Of a stretch of DNA of 64,000 nucleotides, positions 37,138 through 47,211 are shown in pieces. Position 1 is the stretch's first letter; each line of letters opens with the position of its first letter. The DNA is taken from positions 7,798,778-7,862,777 of the forward strand of contig NC_091142.1 in assembly GCF_041381155.1 (NCBI RefSeq), given 5' to 3'. The notes beneath the pieces were generated by a model. That model saw only the letters and a list, made by a program, of their open reading frames with translations. It was not told the origin of the DNA and made no database searches. The DNA is from Argopecten irradians. Lineage: Eukaryota > Mollusca > Bivalvia > Pectinida > Pectinidae. The position numbers and the translations under genes are program-made.

Positions 37138-37241
37138 TTGATAAACTTCAGGTTGGTATAGAATAGGACAGAGAAAACACCTTCGGCTCTCGATAGATGT
37201 GTTTTCACTGGTCTTTTCTACGCCAACTCGTGGTTTATCAA
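37138..37241. other. Long imperfect hairpin (44-bp arms)
   Basis: The left arm (37138-37181) begins TTGATAAAC and ends GAAAACACC. The right arm (37198-37241), read on the other strand, begins TTGATAAACC and ends GAAAACACA, with TTGG, TAGAA and CAG blocks in the same order. About 70-75% of the 44 positions match across a 16-nt loop. It could be a short MITE or a small-RNA hairpin, and the sequence alone does not decide. It lies between the divergent tRNA genes. Confidence 0.6.
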
Positions 37242-38121
37242 TATCTATGCTATTGAAGCATAATTCGTTGGGCTGCTTGTACATACTGTTGCAGAGAAAG
37301 AAGAATAAAATATTTAGTTAACATTTCTCTCACGAAATGCTCATGTAATCATATTTACAAAAGACCAATTGCTTGATCGGATATGACATATTTTTGATCA
37401 TTGAACCACATTTTTTTACTATGACATGCAAATGGTTGTAGTGAATTATGTCAAGCAAATTCGGCATATATGGAGGCATTTCAATTAATAACAATATGCC
37501 TTTTTTATTATATTGTATAAAACATTTGTCATATGAACAACTTGTACATAGAACTTGTACATTAGTCGCATGCTATTTTCAGCGATCCCAAAACATCGAA
37601 GTCAAAGATTCCGGAATGTCACGTGATGTACTCAGCTCTTTCCGTAATAAACAGCCAATGCCGACAGATACAGTTTCGGGTTGCGTTTTTCGATAACTTA
37701 ACATCGATAAACATTACTAATGTTTCAAATAAAATGTTGTAATTTTAAAAACTTTCTAATTTCCATTATAAGAACGTTTGTAAGAAGTCAAAAAACCCTA
37801 AGAGATCTATGTAAAAGTAATAATTTAATCACTTTAATGACATCGTCGTTTTATTGATACAATAATGTATATTATGCAATTGTTTTGAAAAAAGTGTACA
37901 AATGATTAATATTCAATGATCAAAAGTTAGTTAAAAATCTTGATCTTAATTATATAAATATTTATTTTGATGTAGTTAGTGCCCTCTCATCGTAAATTAT
38001 TTCGCGGTTTATGTGGAGGAAACCCTGATTTTTGTGCTATATCTCTTTAACATAAAAGTATATTGAACTTCATCCTTAAATAACCCAATCCGGATGTTAA
38101 CTCAACTCAATGAAAGGAGTT
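37242..38121. other. Spacer
   Basis: AT-rich with no supported feature. The 82-codon frame at 37448-37696 has no recognisable domain. Confidence 0.4.
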
Positions 38122-38472
38122 CATTGACCGCTGACGAATGGTATTTTTTTCTCAATCAAAAACCGGAGCAGACAAATTAGTAATTTTCTTCAGCAACAAA
38201 AGCTACTTACTATACACAATTAACGCAGTTGAAAAACATCCGCCTCTTATTTTACTTCAAGATAAATATAAAAAAAAATAATAACTTAAGCCAAAATCCA
38301 CGGCACTATGCCCTATATAGAAGTACTAATTGCGCATGTACCAAATCAAAAAATAATTATTTTATATGTATTTTTGTGTTGATGAGACACATAAATGCAC
38401 GATTAAACATGAGTTATTGTTCAAATGATGGTATCGTTTATGCTCTGTCGGTGCCGGAGCATCTTGAAAGCA
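38122..38472 (+). mobile_element. MITE-like element, family C
   Basis: It runs from GACCGCTGACGAATGGTATT to GTGCCGGAGCATCTTGAAAG. It matches the element at 30993-31364 in reverse orientation, including TTATTGTTCAAATGATG and TTTATGCTCTGTCGG near the distal end. It matches 8499-8765 in the middle. Terminal repeats are more mutated than in the 31-kb copy. Confidence 0.65.
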
Positions 38473-38633
38473 ACCACGGCTTCACAGTCACAACAACGAG
38501 GGGGTTGGGTTATTAGCAAGACGCCTACCATGTTATACACGATGTATCATGCCTATGTACCACTGTGGTACATCGGCACGTCTTTGTGTATAGCTTAAAA
38601 TAGATTTATGTTGGTTTTGTTCTGTAGCAATAA

Positions 38634-38706
38634 GGGCTTGTGGCGCAATGGATAACGCGTCTGACTACGGATCAGAAGATTCCAGGTTCGAATCCTGGCA
38701 AGCTCG
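38634..38706 (+). tRNA. tRNA-Arg(ACG)
   Basis: Intact 73-nt plus-strand copy, the first of four plus-strand genes. TACATTTTGCG follows directly. The upstream GTAGCAATAA resembles GTAGTAAATAA upstream of the mismatched copy at 32257, which suggests a shared ancestor for their 5' flanks. Confidence 0.96.
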
Positions 38707-38837
38707 TACATTTTGCGAAAGTGAAAATATACAATTTTATTGACATTGGTTTAAGCGATATGTGGTACACATAAAACATAATGCAATATTTTGGACACTG
38801 ATTTATATAATCATAAACATTCTGCATATCATTTTGA
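38634..38837 (+). repeat. Right arm of inverted duplication
   Basis: Reverse-complement partner of 36441-36645. Similarity ends abruptly just past ATCATTTTGAT, at 38838-38839. Confidence 0.92.
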
Positions 38838-39310
38838 TTATCAGATATTTAAATTTCGCTTGTATCGAACAAACAATTCAATTGATTTGTATTTAATTTT
38901 TATTATATTTATTATGACGTCAAAATGACTTCACCGTTCGTCTCGTCGCCTTTGATTGGATGATACAACTGCATGGGAAAAGGAGTCCCTGACAAATTGA
39001 CATTTCACAGGATTATGTTTGATTAGGATTAACTTCAATAGAGTTGGAGCTATATGTACAATTTATAACACCAACTGTCATCATAAATCGTTTCGCGATT
39101 TTTAGAGTAACAACTGATTTTTATTTGTAAAAATACATTACAGTGAATATAGTCGGGTAAAGGAAGGCTAAACATGGTGATAATCCTCAATTGAACATAT
39201 ACTATTCAGGATGATTTAACAATAGTCAGAATTTGATCACGTGCCACACAGGCTATAAACATGTTTGAATATTTTTGTATTCTCAAAATGAGGAATTCTT
39301 TTTGTCAAGT
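38838..39310. other. Spacer
   Basis: No supported feature. Confidence 0.4.
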
Positions 39311-39667
39311 CTCGAGTTTCGAGTCAACCTTTTCGAGTTTCGAGTCAACTTTTTCGAGTTTCGAGTAAACTTTTTCGAGTTTCGAGTCAACCTTTTCGAG
39401 TTTCGAGTCAACTTTTTCGAGTTTCGAGTCAATTTTTTCGAGTTTCGAGTCAACCTTTTCGAGTTTCGAGTCAACCTTTTCGAGTTTCGAGTTACATTCT
39501 GAAGATTTATTGAAATGTTGACTCGAAAATAGAAAAAACTAACTCGAAACTCGAAAATGTAAACTCGAAACTCGAAAATGTAAACTCGAAACTAGAAAAT
39601 ATTAACTCGAAACTCGGAAATGTTGACTTGAAACTCGATAATGTTGACTGGAAACTTGACACTCGAC
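39311..39667. repeat. Palindromic 21-bp minisatellite
   Basis: The left arm (39311-39494) has about nine 21-bp units containing TTTCGAGTTTCGAGTCAAC. After about 20 nt the right arm (39515-39667) carries about seven units of the reverse complement (AACTCGAAACTCGAAAATGT), diverging outward. The two arms can pair into a stem of roughly 150 bp. The periodic open frames with EFRVNFF or TRNSKKL periods are artefacts of a 21-bp unit. Confidence 0.9.
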
Positions 39668-39752
39668 CAAAAGTCACTCAAATGAGGTATGTACTTCGAA
39701 AACACAAATGCAGACAAACGTATAACCAACGCCCACCTCCAAACTTGATATA

Positions 39753-39825
39753 GGGCTTGTGGCGCAATGGATAACGCGTCTGACTACGGATCAGAAGATT
39801 CCAGGTTCGAATCCTGGCAAGCTCG
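39753..39825 (+). tRNA. tRNA-Arg(ACG)
   Basis: Intact 73-nt copy. The 3' flank (GATGTATCTTTTACTGAATT, TTTT terminator) is the same as that of the copy at 40768 for about 65 nt before indels, so these two derive from one cassette. Confidence 0.96.
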
Positions 39826-39981
39826 GATGTATCTTTTACTGAATTCTATTATAACTAATTTTCCTTATGATAGTAAAAAAGTCCGTATTTTTATAAACGG
39901 TGACGTCATTTTTAAGTGATAAATATATTAAGCAAGTAATCGATTCATTTATTTTCCTCCTACGTATTTGCAGCGGCATTA

Positions 39982-40840
39982 CTATAAACGGTGACGTCAT
40001 TTTTAAGTTATCAGGTCATAATATGCTTCTTTTAAAATGAAGATATATCTCACAGGAAAGAAGATATTCTATTATTTGATATCAGTTACATTATGTACCA
40101 CAATTGTACATTACCATGTCCTCATTAGATCTGTTTGCATGTTTTCTAATAATTTCACATTATCATACAGTGAGTATGCATCATAGGTCTTGTTGTGGAC
40201 CTGTAATTTGTTGAGCTGTTTGTATTTGACAAAATATACAAAAAAGGGTTAAAAGTGAGGCAAGGTTATATACACATTATATGGTATATATAGAGATGTT
40301 GAAATACCAATGTATACGTACCTATTCTATGCTATTGATGGCACCTGAGCATTGTAAGAAAAACGTCTGCGAGACACATTACTTTATCGTGCAAACAGCA
40401 GGGGTTTTGTCGAAATACACCTTCATTAATTATGTACCTCTATATTTATGGCATTTTAAAGCCAAAGCCTTCCAAATAAATGGCGGAATCTATAAAAACT
40501 AGAAGTTAGCATGATGGTATGGTTATCTGAAAAAAAACCAGCCGATCATGCTTACATTTTATTCTGAAATGTACAAATTTTAGCATTAGCTTTCTAAACT
40601 TTACAAACCGCTCATCTATGTTTATGTATTTTACGTTACCACTAAATTTTTGTCAGCTAAGGTATGTTTGTACTAGATGTATATTGATGTAAAGTAAGCA
40701 ATATTTTATTCCGCTGTACGAACAGTGTACACGTTTGTAATTGGTTGTTATCGCTTTGGGACCACATGGGCTTGTGGCGCAATGGATAACGCGTCTGACT
40801 ACGGATCAGAAGATTCCAGGTTCGAATCCTGGCAAGCTCG
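39982..40840 (+). repeat. First copy of 859-bp direct duplication
   Basis: It matches 40950-41808 at a constant offset of 968 bp with no difference found by eye. A non-significant 73-codon frame is present identically in both copies (40281-40502, 41249-41470). The repeat ends exactly at the 3' end of the tRNA gene at 40768-40840. Nothing but the tRNA is recognisable inside. Confidence 0.95.
40768..40840 (+). tRNA. tRNA-Arg(ACG)
   Basis: Intact 73-nt copy at the downstream end of the first duplicated segment. Upstream TTTGGGACCACAT is identical to that of the copy at 41736, while its downstream flank matches 39753 instead. The gene is therefore a junction of two exchange events. Confidence 0.96.
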
Positions 40841-40949
40841 GATGTATCTTTTACTGAATTCTATTATAACTAATTTTCCTTATGATAGTAAAAAAAGTCC
40901 GTATTTTTTTAAACTGATAAAATTAGCAAGTTAACGATTCATTATTTCT

Positions 40950-41808
40950 CTATAAACGGTGACGTCATTTTTAAGTTATCAGGTCATAATATGCTTCTTT
41001 TAAAATGAAGATATATCTCACAGGAAAGAAGATATTCTATTATTTGATATCAGTTACATTATGTACCACAATTGTACATTACCATGTCCTCATTAGATCT
41101 GTTTGCATGTTTTCTAATAATTTCACATTATCATACAGTGAGTATGCATCATAGGTCTTGTTGTGGACCTGTAATTTGTTGAGCTGTTTGTATTTGACAA
41201 AATATACAAAAAAGGGTTAAAAGTGAGGCAAGGTTATATACACATTATATGGTATATATAGAGATGTTGAAATACCAATGTATACGTACCTATTCTATGC
41301 TATTGATGGCACCTGAGCATTGTAAGAAAAACGTCTGCGAGACACATTACTTTATCGTGCAAACAGCAGGGGTTTTGTCGAAATACACCTTCATTAATTA
41401 TGTACCTCTATATTTATGGCATTTTAAAGCCAAAGCCTTCCAAATAAATGGCGGAATCTATAAAAACTAGAAGTTAGCATGATGGTATGGTTATCTGAAA
41501 AAAAACCAGCCGATCATGCTTACATTTTATTCTGAAATGTACAAATTTTAGCATTAGCTTTCTAAACTTTACAAACCGCTCATCTATGTTTATGTATTTT
41601 ACGTTACCACTAAATTTTTGTCAGCTAAGGTATGTTTGTACTAGATGTATATTGATGTAAAGTAAGCAATATTTTATTCCGCTGTACGAACAGTGTACAC
41701 GTTTGTAATTGGTTGTTATCGCTTTGGGACCACATGGGCTTGTGGCGCAATGGATAACGCGTCTGACTACGGATCAGAAGATTCCAGGTTCGAATCCTGG
41801 CAAGCTCG
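40950..41808 (+). repeat. Second copy of 859-bp direct duplication
   Basis: Partner of 39982-40840. After the tRNA the sequence switches from the GATGTATC flank to a TTCATTTTGCAGAAG flank of the type seen at 32852 and 48743. This places the recombination breakpoint inside or at the edge of the tRNA gene. Confidence 0.95.
41736..41808 (+). tRNA. tRNA-Arg(ACG)
   Basis: Intact 73-nt copy, the last plus-strand gene. TTTT occurs 4 nt past the end. A LINE fragment starts about 200 bp downstream. Confidence 0.96.
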
Positions 41809-42009
41809 TTCATTTTGCAGAAGATAATAATGAAATCCATAGACACATCATATGGATTATGTATATTAAATAATAACAGATTAAATATTCTAAGAAACAT
41901 TAAAATCAAGAGTTAAAAAAATATTCTCAAAACTGTTAATGCGATGATAGACAATTGAACATTGTTACACGGTAATAAATAGGTCTCTGAAATTATTATT
42001 TTTTAACGT

Positions 42010-43530
42010 TGAGTCCTTCTATGGTCAAAAATTCATCGATGATGCGAAGGTACCAAGAGGCTAACGTCACTGCCATCCACAAGAAAGGACCAAAAAATCT
42101 AGCTGAAAATTATCGTCCCATTAGCCTCACTTCAATAACATCAAAAATCATGAAAAAAAACTTGTGAGAGATGCCATCGTAAACCACATGGAAACTAACA
42201 ACCTCTTTAGCGAATACCAACATGGCTTCCGAAAAGGAAATTCATGTGCAACCCAACTAATAGAAATGGTAGATAATTGGACAGGAGACCTAGACAACAA
42301 AAATGATATTGACATCATCTACTTTAGATTTCCAAAAAGCTTTTGATACTGTACCTCATCAGAGACTACTAAAAAAATTATCAGGATACGGAATCACAGG
42401 AAATCTATTAAAATGGATTGAAGACTTTCTAACTGACAGAAAACAACGCGTGGTATTAAATGGCGGAAATTCTGACTGGTCTTCGGTAACAAGTGGAATC
42501 CCTTAGGGCAGTGTGATAGGCCCAATCCTATTCCTAGTATACATCAATGACCTACCAGAGGCTGTTGAAAACGCTGTTAGGCTTTTTGCTGATGACACAA
42601 AACTTTTCTCTGTTGTTAATAATGTAAACGATCACCAAAAGCTACAAAGTGACATAAACAATCTAATGAAATGGTCCAACGACTGGCAGCTGAAATTTAA
42701 CTTAAAAAGTGTAAACACCTACGTTTAGGAACAAATAAACAAATTCCCGGGGACTATATCACGGATAATACATCAATCCAGCAAGTCACTGAAGAGAAAG
42801 ATCTAGGCGTTACTATTGACCAACAACTGAAATTCACAAGACATATCGAAGCATCAGCTAAAAAGCAAACCACATTCTAGGAGCGTTGAAAAGAAGCTTC
42901 AAATACTTAAACAATAGATCGTTCTGTAACCTTTATAAAGCCATGGTGAGACCACATCTGGAATATGCATCTACCGTCTGGACAGCAAATACAAAAAAAA
43001 AAAAAAAAAAAAAAGATAGAATCACAATTGAGAAAGTACAGAGGCGTGCAACGAAACTCATCAAAAATATTCTAAACAAATCTTACCCAGAACGGCTACT
43101 AGATTTAGGACTGCCAACCCCAGAATACAGACATCTCAGGAGTGATATGGTGGAAGTATACAAAATTCTGAACGACATAGACAAATGTGATAAAAATAAA
43201 TTACTTCCCCGAAGTCATACTCAAACAAGAGGTCATAGTAAAAAAAACTTGTGAAGGCACGTTCCAGATTTAACACCAGGAAAAATAGATTCTCACAAAG
43301 AGTAGTAAATCAATAGAACACTCTACCTGAAAATGTCATATAATCAGAAACTTTAAACCAGTTTAAGTCAAGACTAAACAGCCATTGGAAATTCAAGCAA
43401 GAGAAGTTCAACCCTACCTGCTATGAGAACACACAACCGCCAAACAATATGAACAATATTCAAATGGGTCAAAGATGCTAACGGCATATTTAAAGACCTC
43501 GACGACAGGTAACAGGTAACGGGTAAATGC
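42010..43530 (+). mobile_element. 5'-truncated LINE, reverse transcriptase and C-terminal part
   Basis: The translation gives an ordered non-LTR reverse transcriptase: EANVTAIHKKG and YRPISLTS (about 42057-42130), HGFRKGNSCATQL (42219), DFQKAFDTVPHQRLL (42327), SGIP-GSVIGP and LVYINDLP (42492-42556), and catalytic FADD (42584-42595). The C-terminal MVRPHLEYASTVW and VQRRATKL (42940-43050) and LPTPEYRHLRSDM (43110-43150) follow. The endonuclease and 5' part are missing. The frame is broken at several places, among them an in-frame TAG at 42504-42506 after SGIP and shifts near 42150, 42345, 42710 and 43250. A 22-A run (42993-43014) interrupts the coding sequence. The motifs resemble the CR1/Jockey group. 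The clade is inferred. It is dead and sits between convergent tRNA genes. Confidence 0.9.
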
Positions 43531-44106
43531 TTCACATATTACTGGTGATGAACATGCTTGAAATGCAAATAACGGTTTTAGTAATATCGACAATATGTAA
43601 AAAAATAATTAGAGTAATGGTTTTACAAAACATAAGAATCACTTTGACGATATGTCAAATATGCTTTGAAAACTTAGTAATACGGTATCTAACCACTTAT
43701 ATCCGATTTTTTATGGTAAAATCTACAACCGTCATTACCATACTATTGTCAAAACGAGCTGGATAGTTATGGCCTTTTGAAGACAAATCCTGTCAAACAA
43801 ATGAAGAAACTCTATAGAAAATAGAAATAAGCATAGTGACATGGTTATTTGAAAAATAAGATTGATAACGCGTCAGATGATTTTTACAAAAAGTAACAAT
43901 GACTTTTGAATATATTTGGTCAACTATGCTATTAAAACCTAGAAATACCTTATCAGTCCCTCATATTCAAGTATTTATTTTTACCAGAAAAATGATGGTC
44001 ATATCTCATTCCTGTAAAAATACGAGTTTACCAAGTTTCAGATTTCAAAATTGTCAAAATATGTACAATATTCCATTTAAATACGATTTCAGTAAAAAAA
44101 ATCATA
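43531..44106. other. Spacer
   Basis: A GATAACGCGTCAGA at 43865-43878 matches 14 nt of the tRNA D/anticodon region and may be another relic. Nothing else is recognised. Confidence 0.4.
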
Positions 44107-44309
44107 CGAGCTTGCCAGGATTCGAAATTGGAATCTTCTGATCCATAGTCAGACGCGTTTTTTTCAAGGATAAAAATAATCTTATTCTTCCTGTCAATAG
44201 GGCCCCGGGGATTGGGTCCCCCGAGGTTCCTCATAAAACAAACAAATAAAAATAAATAAATAAATAAATAAATAGTAGTCAGACGCGTTATCCATTGCGC
44301 CACAAGCCC
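44107..44309 (-). pseudogene. tRNA-Arg(ACG) copy split by a retroposed insert
   Basis: Positions 44107-44159 and 44290-44309 together account for the 73-nt gene. They are separated by a 115-bp insert and by a duplicated TAGTCAGACGCGTT (44146-44159 and 44276-44289, 15 bp if the mutated first base is counted). The T arm also carries changes (TTCGAAATTGG for TTCGAACCTGG). The A box side is intact but the gene cannot make a tRNA. Confidence 0.93.
44160..44274 (+). mobile_element. Short retroposon insert with AAAT tail
   Basis: The insert ends in an (AAAT)n tail (about 44246-44274), and its body includes GGGCCCCGGGGATTGGGTCC. A 14-15 bp target duplication and an A-rich tail indicate target-primed insertion of a SINE or a severely 5'-truncated LINE. 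The family is not identified. Confidence 0.85.
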
Positions 44310-44391
44310 TTGGATTAACAATGAACTACGCGATATACTCCAGTTCAAATAGCAACACCAACGTTAGCAGCAGCAGCATCAGCAACAACAA

Positions 44392-44395
<4 letters not shown>

Positions 44396-44422
<27 letters not shown>
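44396..44422 (+). repeat. Poly-A tract (27 A)
   Basis: A pure A run preceded by a CAGCAGCAGCATCAGCAACA simple stretch (44369-44389). It may be the tail of an unrecognised retroposon or a plain microsatellite. Confidence 0.7.
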
Positions 44423-44425
<3 letters not shown>

Positions 44426-44892
44426 ACATATTTGTACCCTAATGCATTGTACTGTATCATTCTATTCCATAGTTCCTAGTCCAAACTCTTTACTGTATAA
44501 TTTGTTCTCCACATCATTCATTATTTTTGCATTGGTACCATTGTCGTTGAATTAATCCTACTATACTACAACCAATATAAAACACTTGGATGCCTTAAAA
44601 TGTGAATATTTAGTTAAAGTAAAATGTTGCGTAGCTTCTTTTAAAACTCGATAATGGCTTATATGACTTGCAATGAATTGTGTAAAGTCAGATTGCAATA
44701 TTGATAGACGACGTTTGATAGGTGTTTTCCATATTGAAATTCGTTTTTGGCATTGGGCACATCAGAGAACCAACTTATAGAATGGCTCATTTTATTCAGT
44801 GGAACCAAATACAATTTGAGTCCTATTCCAAAAAGTGGTGATTCGATACACTCGTATTGAATAACGAGAAAAACTTTTTTGATAAGATATTT
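44423..44892. other. Spacer
   Basis: It contains most of a 158-codon minus-strand frame (44659-45135). The frame runs through the family F repeat copy and shows no domain, so no gene is called. Confidence 0.4.
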
Positions 44893-44980
44893 TATATAGG
44901 ATCTTAAATGATAGTTCATTTCACATGATATTTTATGAAACGAGTTTAAGAAGTTTTTATTTTTGCGAGCCTTGTCAATA
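44893..44980. mobile_element. Partial copy of hairpin element, family F
   Basis: ATAGGATCTTAAATGATAGT, then TTTATGAAACGAGTTTAAGA and AGTTTTTATTTTTGCGAGC, match 34796-34875 with few changes. The right arm is missing. Confidence 0.65.
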
Positions 44981-45357
44981 CTTCTACAAATCATTATATG
45001 TATTTCTACATTGAAGTGAAATGTATATATTCGGTCATACCATGAAGCCAAGTTTATCTTACATATTGATTGTGTTATGTGTAACTGTGAAGTGATTTCT
45101 GCAGGTATATTAAAATCATAAGGCATGGAAAACAAGAATTTTATAGTACAATTTTTGTGTGTGTTTTAATTAATGTTTATAATGTTCATGCATGTTTTTC
45201 AGTTCATTTGAATGATTTTCACAGCTTCATTTATGAAACTTGGTGGTTTTCAAATGATGACAGAACAAAAACATAATATGTTAAATATTTCGCTCAGTTA
45301 CGGCACATATAACTTTTACGTTATAAAGTTGTTGCCCGAAAAACTAGAACGAATATA

Positions 45358-45392
45358 CGTACCCGGCCTACTATACGTTTCGGCCGGGTACG
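45358..45392. other. Perfect 11-bp GC-rich stem-loop
   Basis: CGTACCCGGCC (45358-45368) pairs without mismatch with GGCCGGGTACG (45382-45392) across a 13-nt loop, in a region that is otherwise AT-rich. Function unknown. It is not followed by a T run. Confidence 0.6.
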
Positions 45393-46008
45393 AATTGGTC
45401 CCTATGTGTCCTAGTGGAGCCGTGCCTTTGAAAATCACGACAATAGCGTAACGTAGATAATACCAACCCTATTATTTCACATTTACAATGAGGCTTGAAT
45501 TTACTATCGTGTAACTATGTTACGATATTTCCCACGGGCAAATAAAAAAATACTAACATTAAGATACTGTATTCGATCATTATCACATTGAATGACTGAT
45601 GCATTTAAGTCGACTTGCTTTTCCATGCTTTTTATCACGTTTTGGGTGAATTTGAACACATTAATCAAGTTAATAAAAAGGTATATGTACCATGTCTAAT
45701 CTTCGTTACAAGCTACACAACAGATTACGAGTCACCCTAAGGTTGGGCATGATGTAGACAATGTTATTATCAACTTGTTTCTGTTCATCCAAACAAAAGA
45801 CGTTTTTTAAGGTATGCACACTGCCATTAGTCAAACGGGAGGTAATACCAACGTTGAAATCATTTATGCGATCATTATCATAATGAATGTTGCAGGTCAA
45901 TAGGACAAGTTTAATGGACGTCAGAATATATTGATAAGGCAATCTATAAACTTAAATATTGGTCTTGAAACTCGCGAACGCAATTTAGTTTGAAGTATCA
46001 TGAATCAT
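45393..46008. other. Spacer
   Basis: No supported feature. Confidence 0.4.
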
Positions 46009-46204
46009 CGCCCTGCAGGTTGGGTGTTAGAATTAAAAAAAGGTCAAAGCCACTATACAAGAATACACGAATATACCGCATATTCTCCCATAACACGCAC
46101 CACGCACTTCATACACGCAAAACATCGCATGCATGGGAGGCCGTCCTTAAGAAACCTTGGCTGTTGAAAGGACGTTAATTTAGTCAAATAAACAAACAAA
46201 AGAT
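46009..46204 (+). mobile_element. SINE/LINE 3' tail fragment
   Basis: It begins CCCTGCAGGTTGGGTGTTAG, continues with ATACCGCATATTCTCCC and CATGCATGGGAGGCCGTCCT, and ends GGACGTTAATTTAGTCAAAT followed by an AAACAAACAAAA tail. From memory this order matches a 3' module shared by tRNA-derived SINEs of bivalves. The tRNA-derived head is not visible, so the copy is 5'-truncated. Confidence 0.6.
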
Positions 46205-46405
46205 AATAATTATTCCTGAGAATATTTAGAGTAAAAACGGTAGTATAGAATAACGTCGCTAGAGCAATTATGTTTTTTTAAAAGTAAAAACGACTTTAAG
46301 GTTGACCGTAAGCTGGAGCAGACTTTGACAAAATGCATTATCAATAAAATATTTTATCTCAGGAAAATGATTTTCATCGTCAAAATGATTATTCCTGTAA
46401 AAATT

Positions 46406-46478
46406 CGAGCTTGCCAGGATTCGAACCTGGAATCTTCTGATCCGTAGTCAGACGCGTTATCCATTGCGCCACAAGCCC
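46406..46478 (-). tRNA. tRNA-Arg(ACG)
   Basis: Intact 73-nt copy with a T5 run 4 nt past its 3' end. Isolated by about 2 kb from its neighbours on each side (the split copy at 44.1 kb and the gene at 48118). Confidence 0.96.
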
Positions 46479-46804
46479 TTGTAATACACTCCTGTTATAT
46501 AACGATATGATTCTTTGAACATATTATATTTATAAACCATTAATTAGTTATGCATAATAATAAACTTTCGTTAGGCCATGTTGCTCTATATAATTAGGTC
46601 CTGTTTGGTTCACACGTGCAGCAACAAACATTTCGGTTTTACTTTTGAACATATTTTGTAATTTTTAACCGGTTATTTATGTATAATTATCATTTGCCAC
46701 CAATTACTATACACAAATTCTCAATATTAATATATTAATTTCAAATATCAAAAGGTAGATAGGGGGAGGTGAACTACGAAAATAATCTCATTTCGAAAAA
46801 TCCG

Positions 46805-46849
46805 CGAGCTTGCTGGAATCTTCTGACCTGATTCATTGCGCCACAGGCT
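46805..46849 (-). pseudogene. tRNA-Arg(ACG) relic with internal deletions
   Basis: CGAGCTTGCTGGAATCTTCT followed by GACCTGATTCATTGCGCCAC keeps the acceptor 3' strand, part of the anticodon arm and the 5' end. The T arm and the anticodon region are deleted. Confidence 0.75.
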
Positions 46850-47211
46850 TATATTGTCTTTTGTTGTAAGAATGGCATGCCAAAAAATTATGTATCTGCG
46901 TCACGGCTCATATTGGATAAATCCATAAACATCGATGTAATGTTAAATAACAGATTGAAAGCTAACATTTTTTTTCTGAAAAAAAGAAATGAAATACATA
47001 TTATTATGTTTTTATACTATTGTCAAAGATTCGTGGATCGCGATCTTGAGAAAAAAATATATGTCACTTGGACCGTGTGCGCTTTATAACGTCACAGATA
47101 GCAAATAAAACAACTGTTTTGATTAATGAAAAACTCATGTTATTATTGAAATATATTTGCCCTCGAACTTAAGCTACTCCAGTGGGTACGTTTGTATCAT
47201 GGCAGCTTGCT
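46850..47211. other. Spacer
   Basis: Nothing supported. The frame at 46877-47089 has no domain. Confidence 0.4.

Noticed and set aside
39275-39502. Repeat proteins with EFRVNFF or TRNSKKL periods
   Set aside because: They arise from the 21-bp minisatellite, which is open on both strands.
40281-40502. 73-codon frame conserved between two places (also 41249-41470)
   Set aside because: The conservation is only the recent 859-bp duplication. The sequence has no domain or coding bias.
44659-45135. 158-codon minus-strand open frame
   Set aside because: It runs through the dispersed repeat copy at 44893-44980, has AT-driven composition and no domain. A frame this long is expected by chance in 64 kb.
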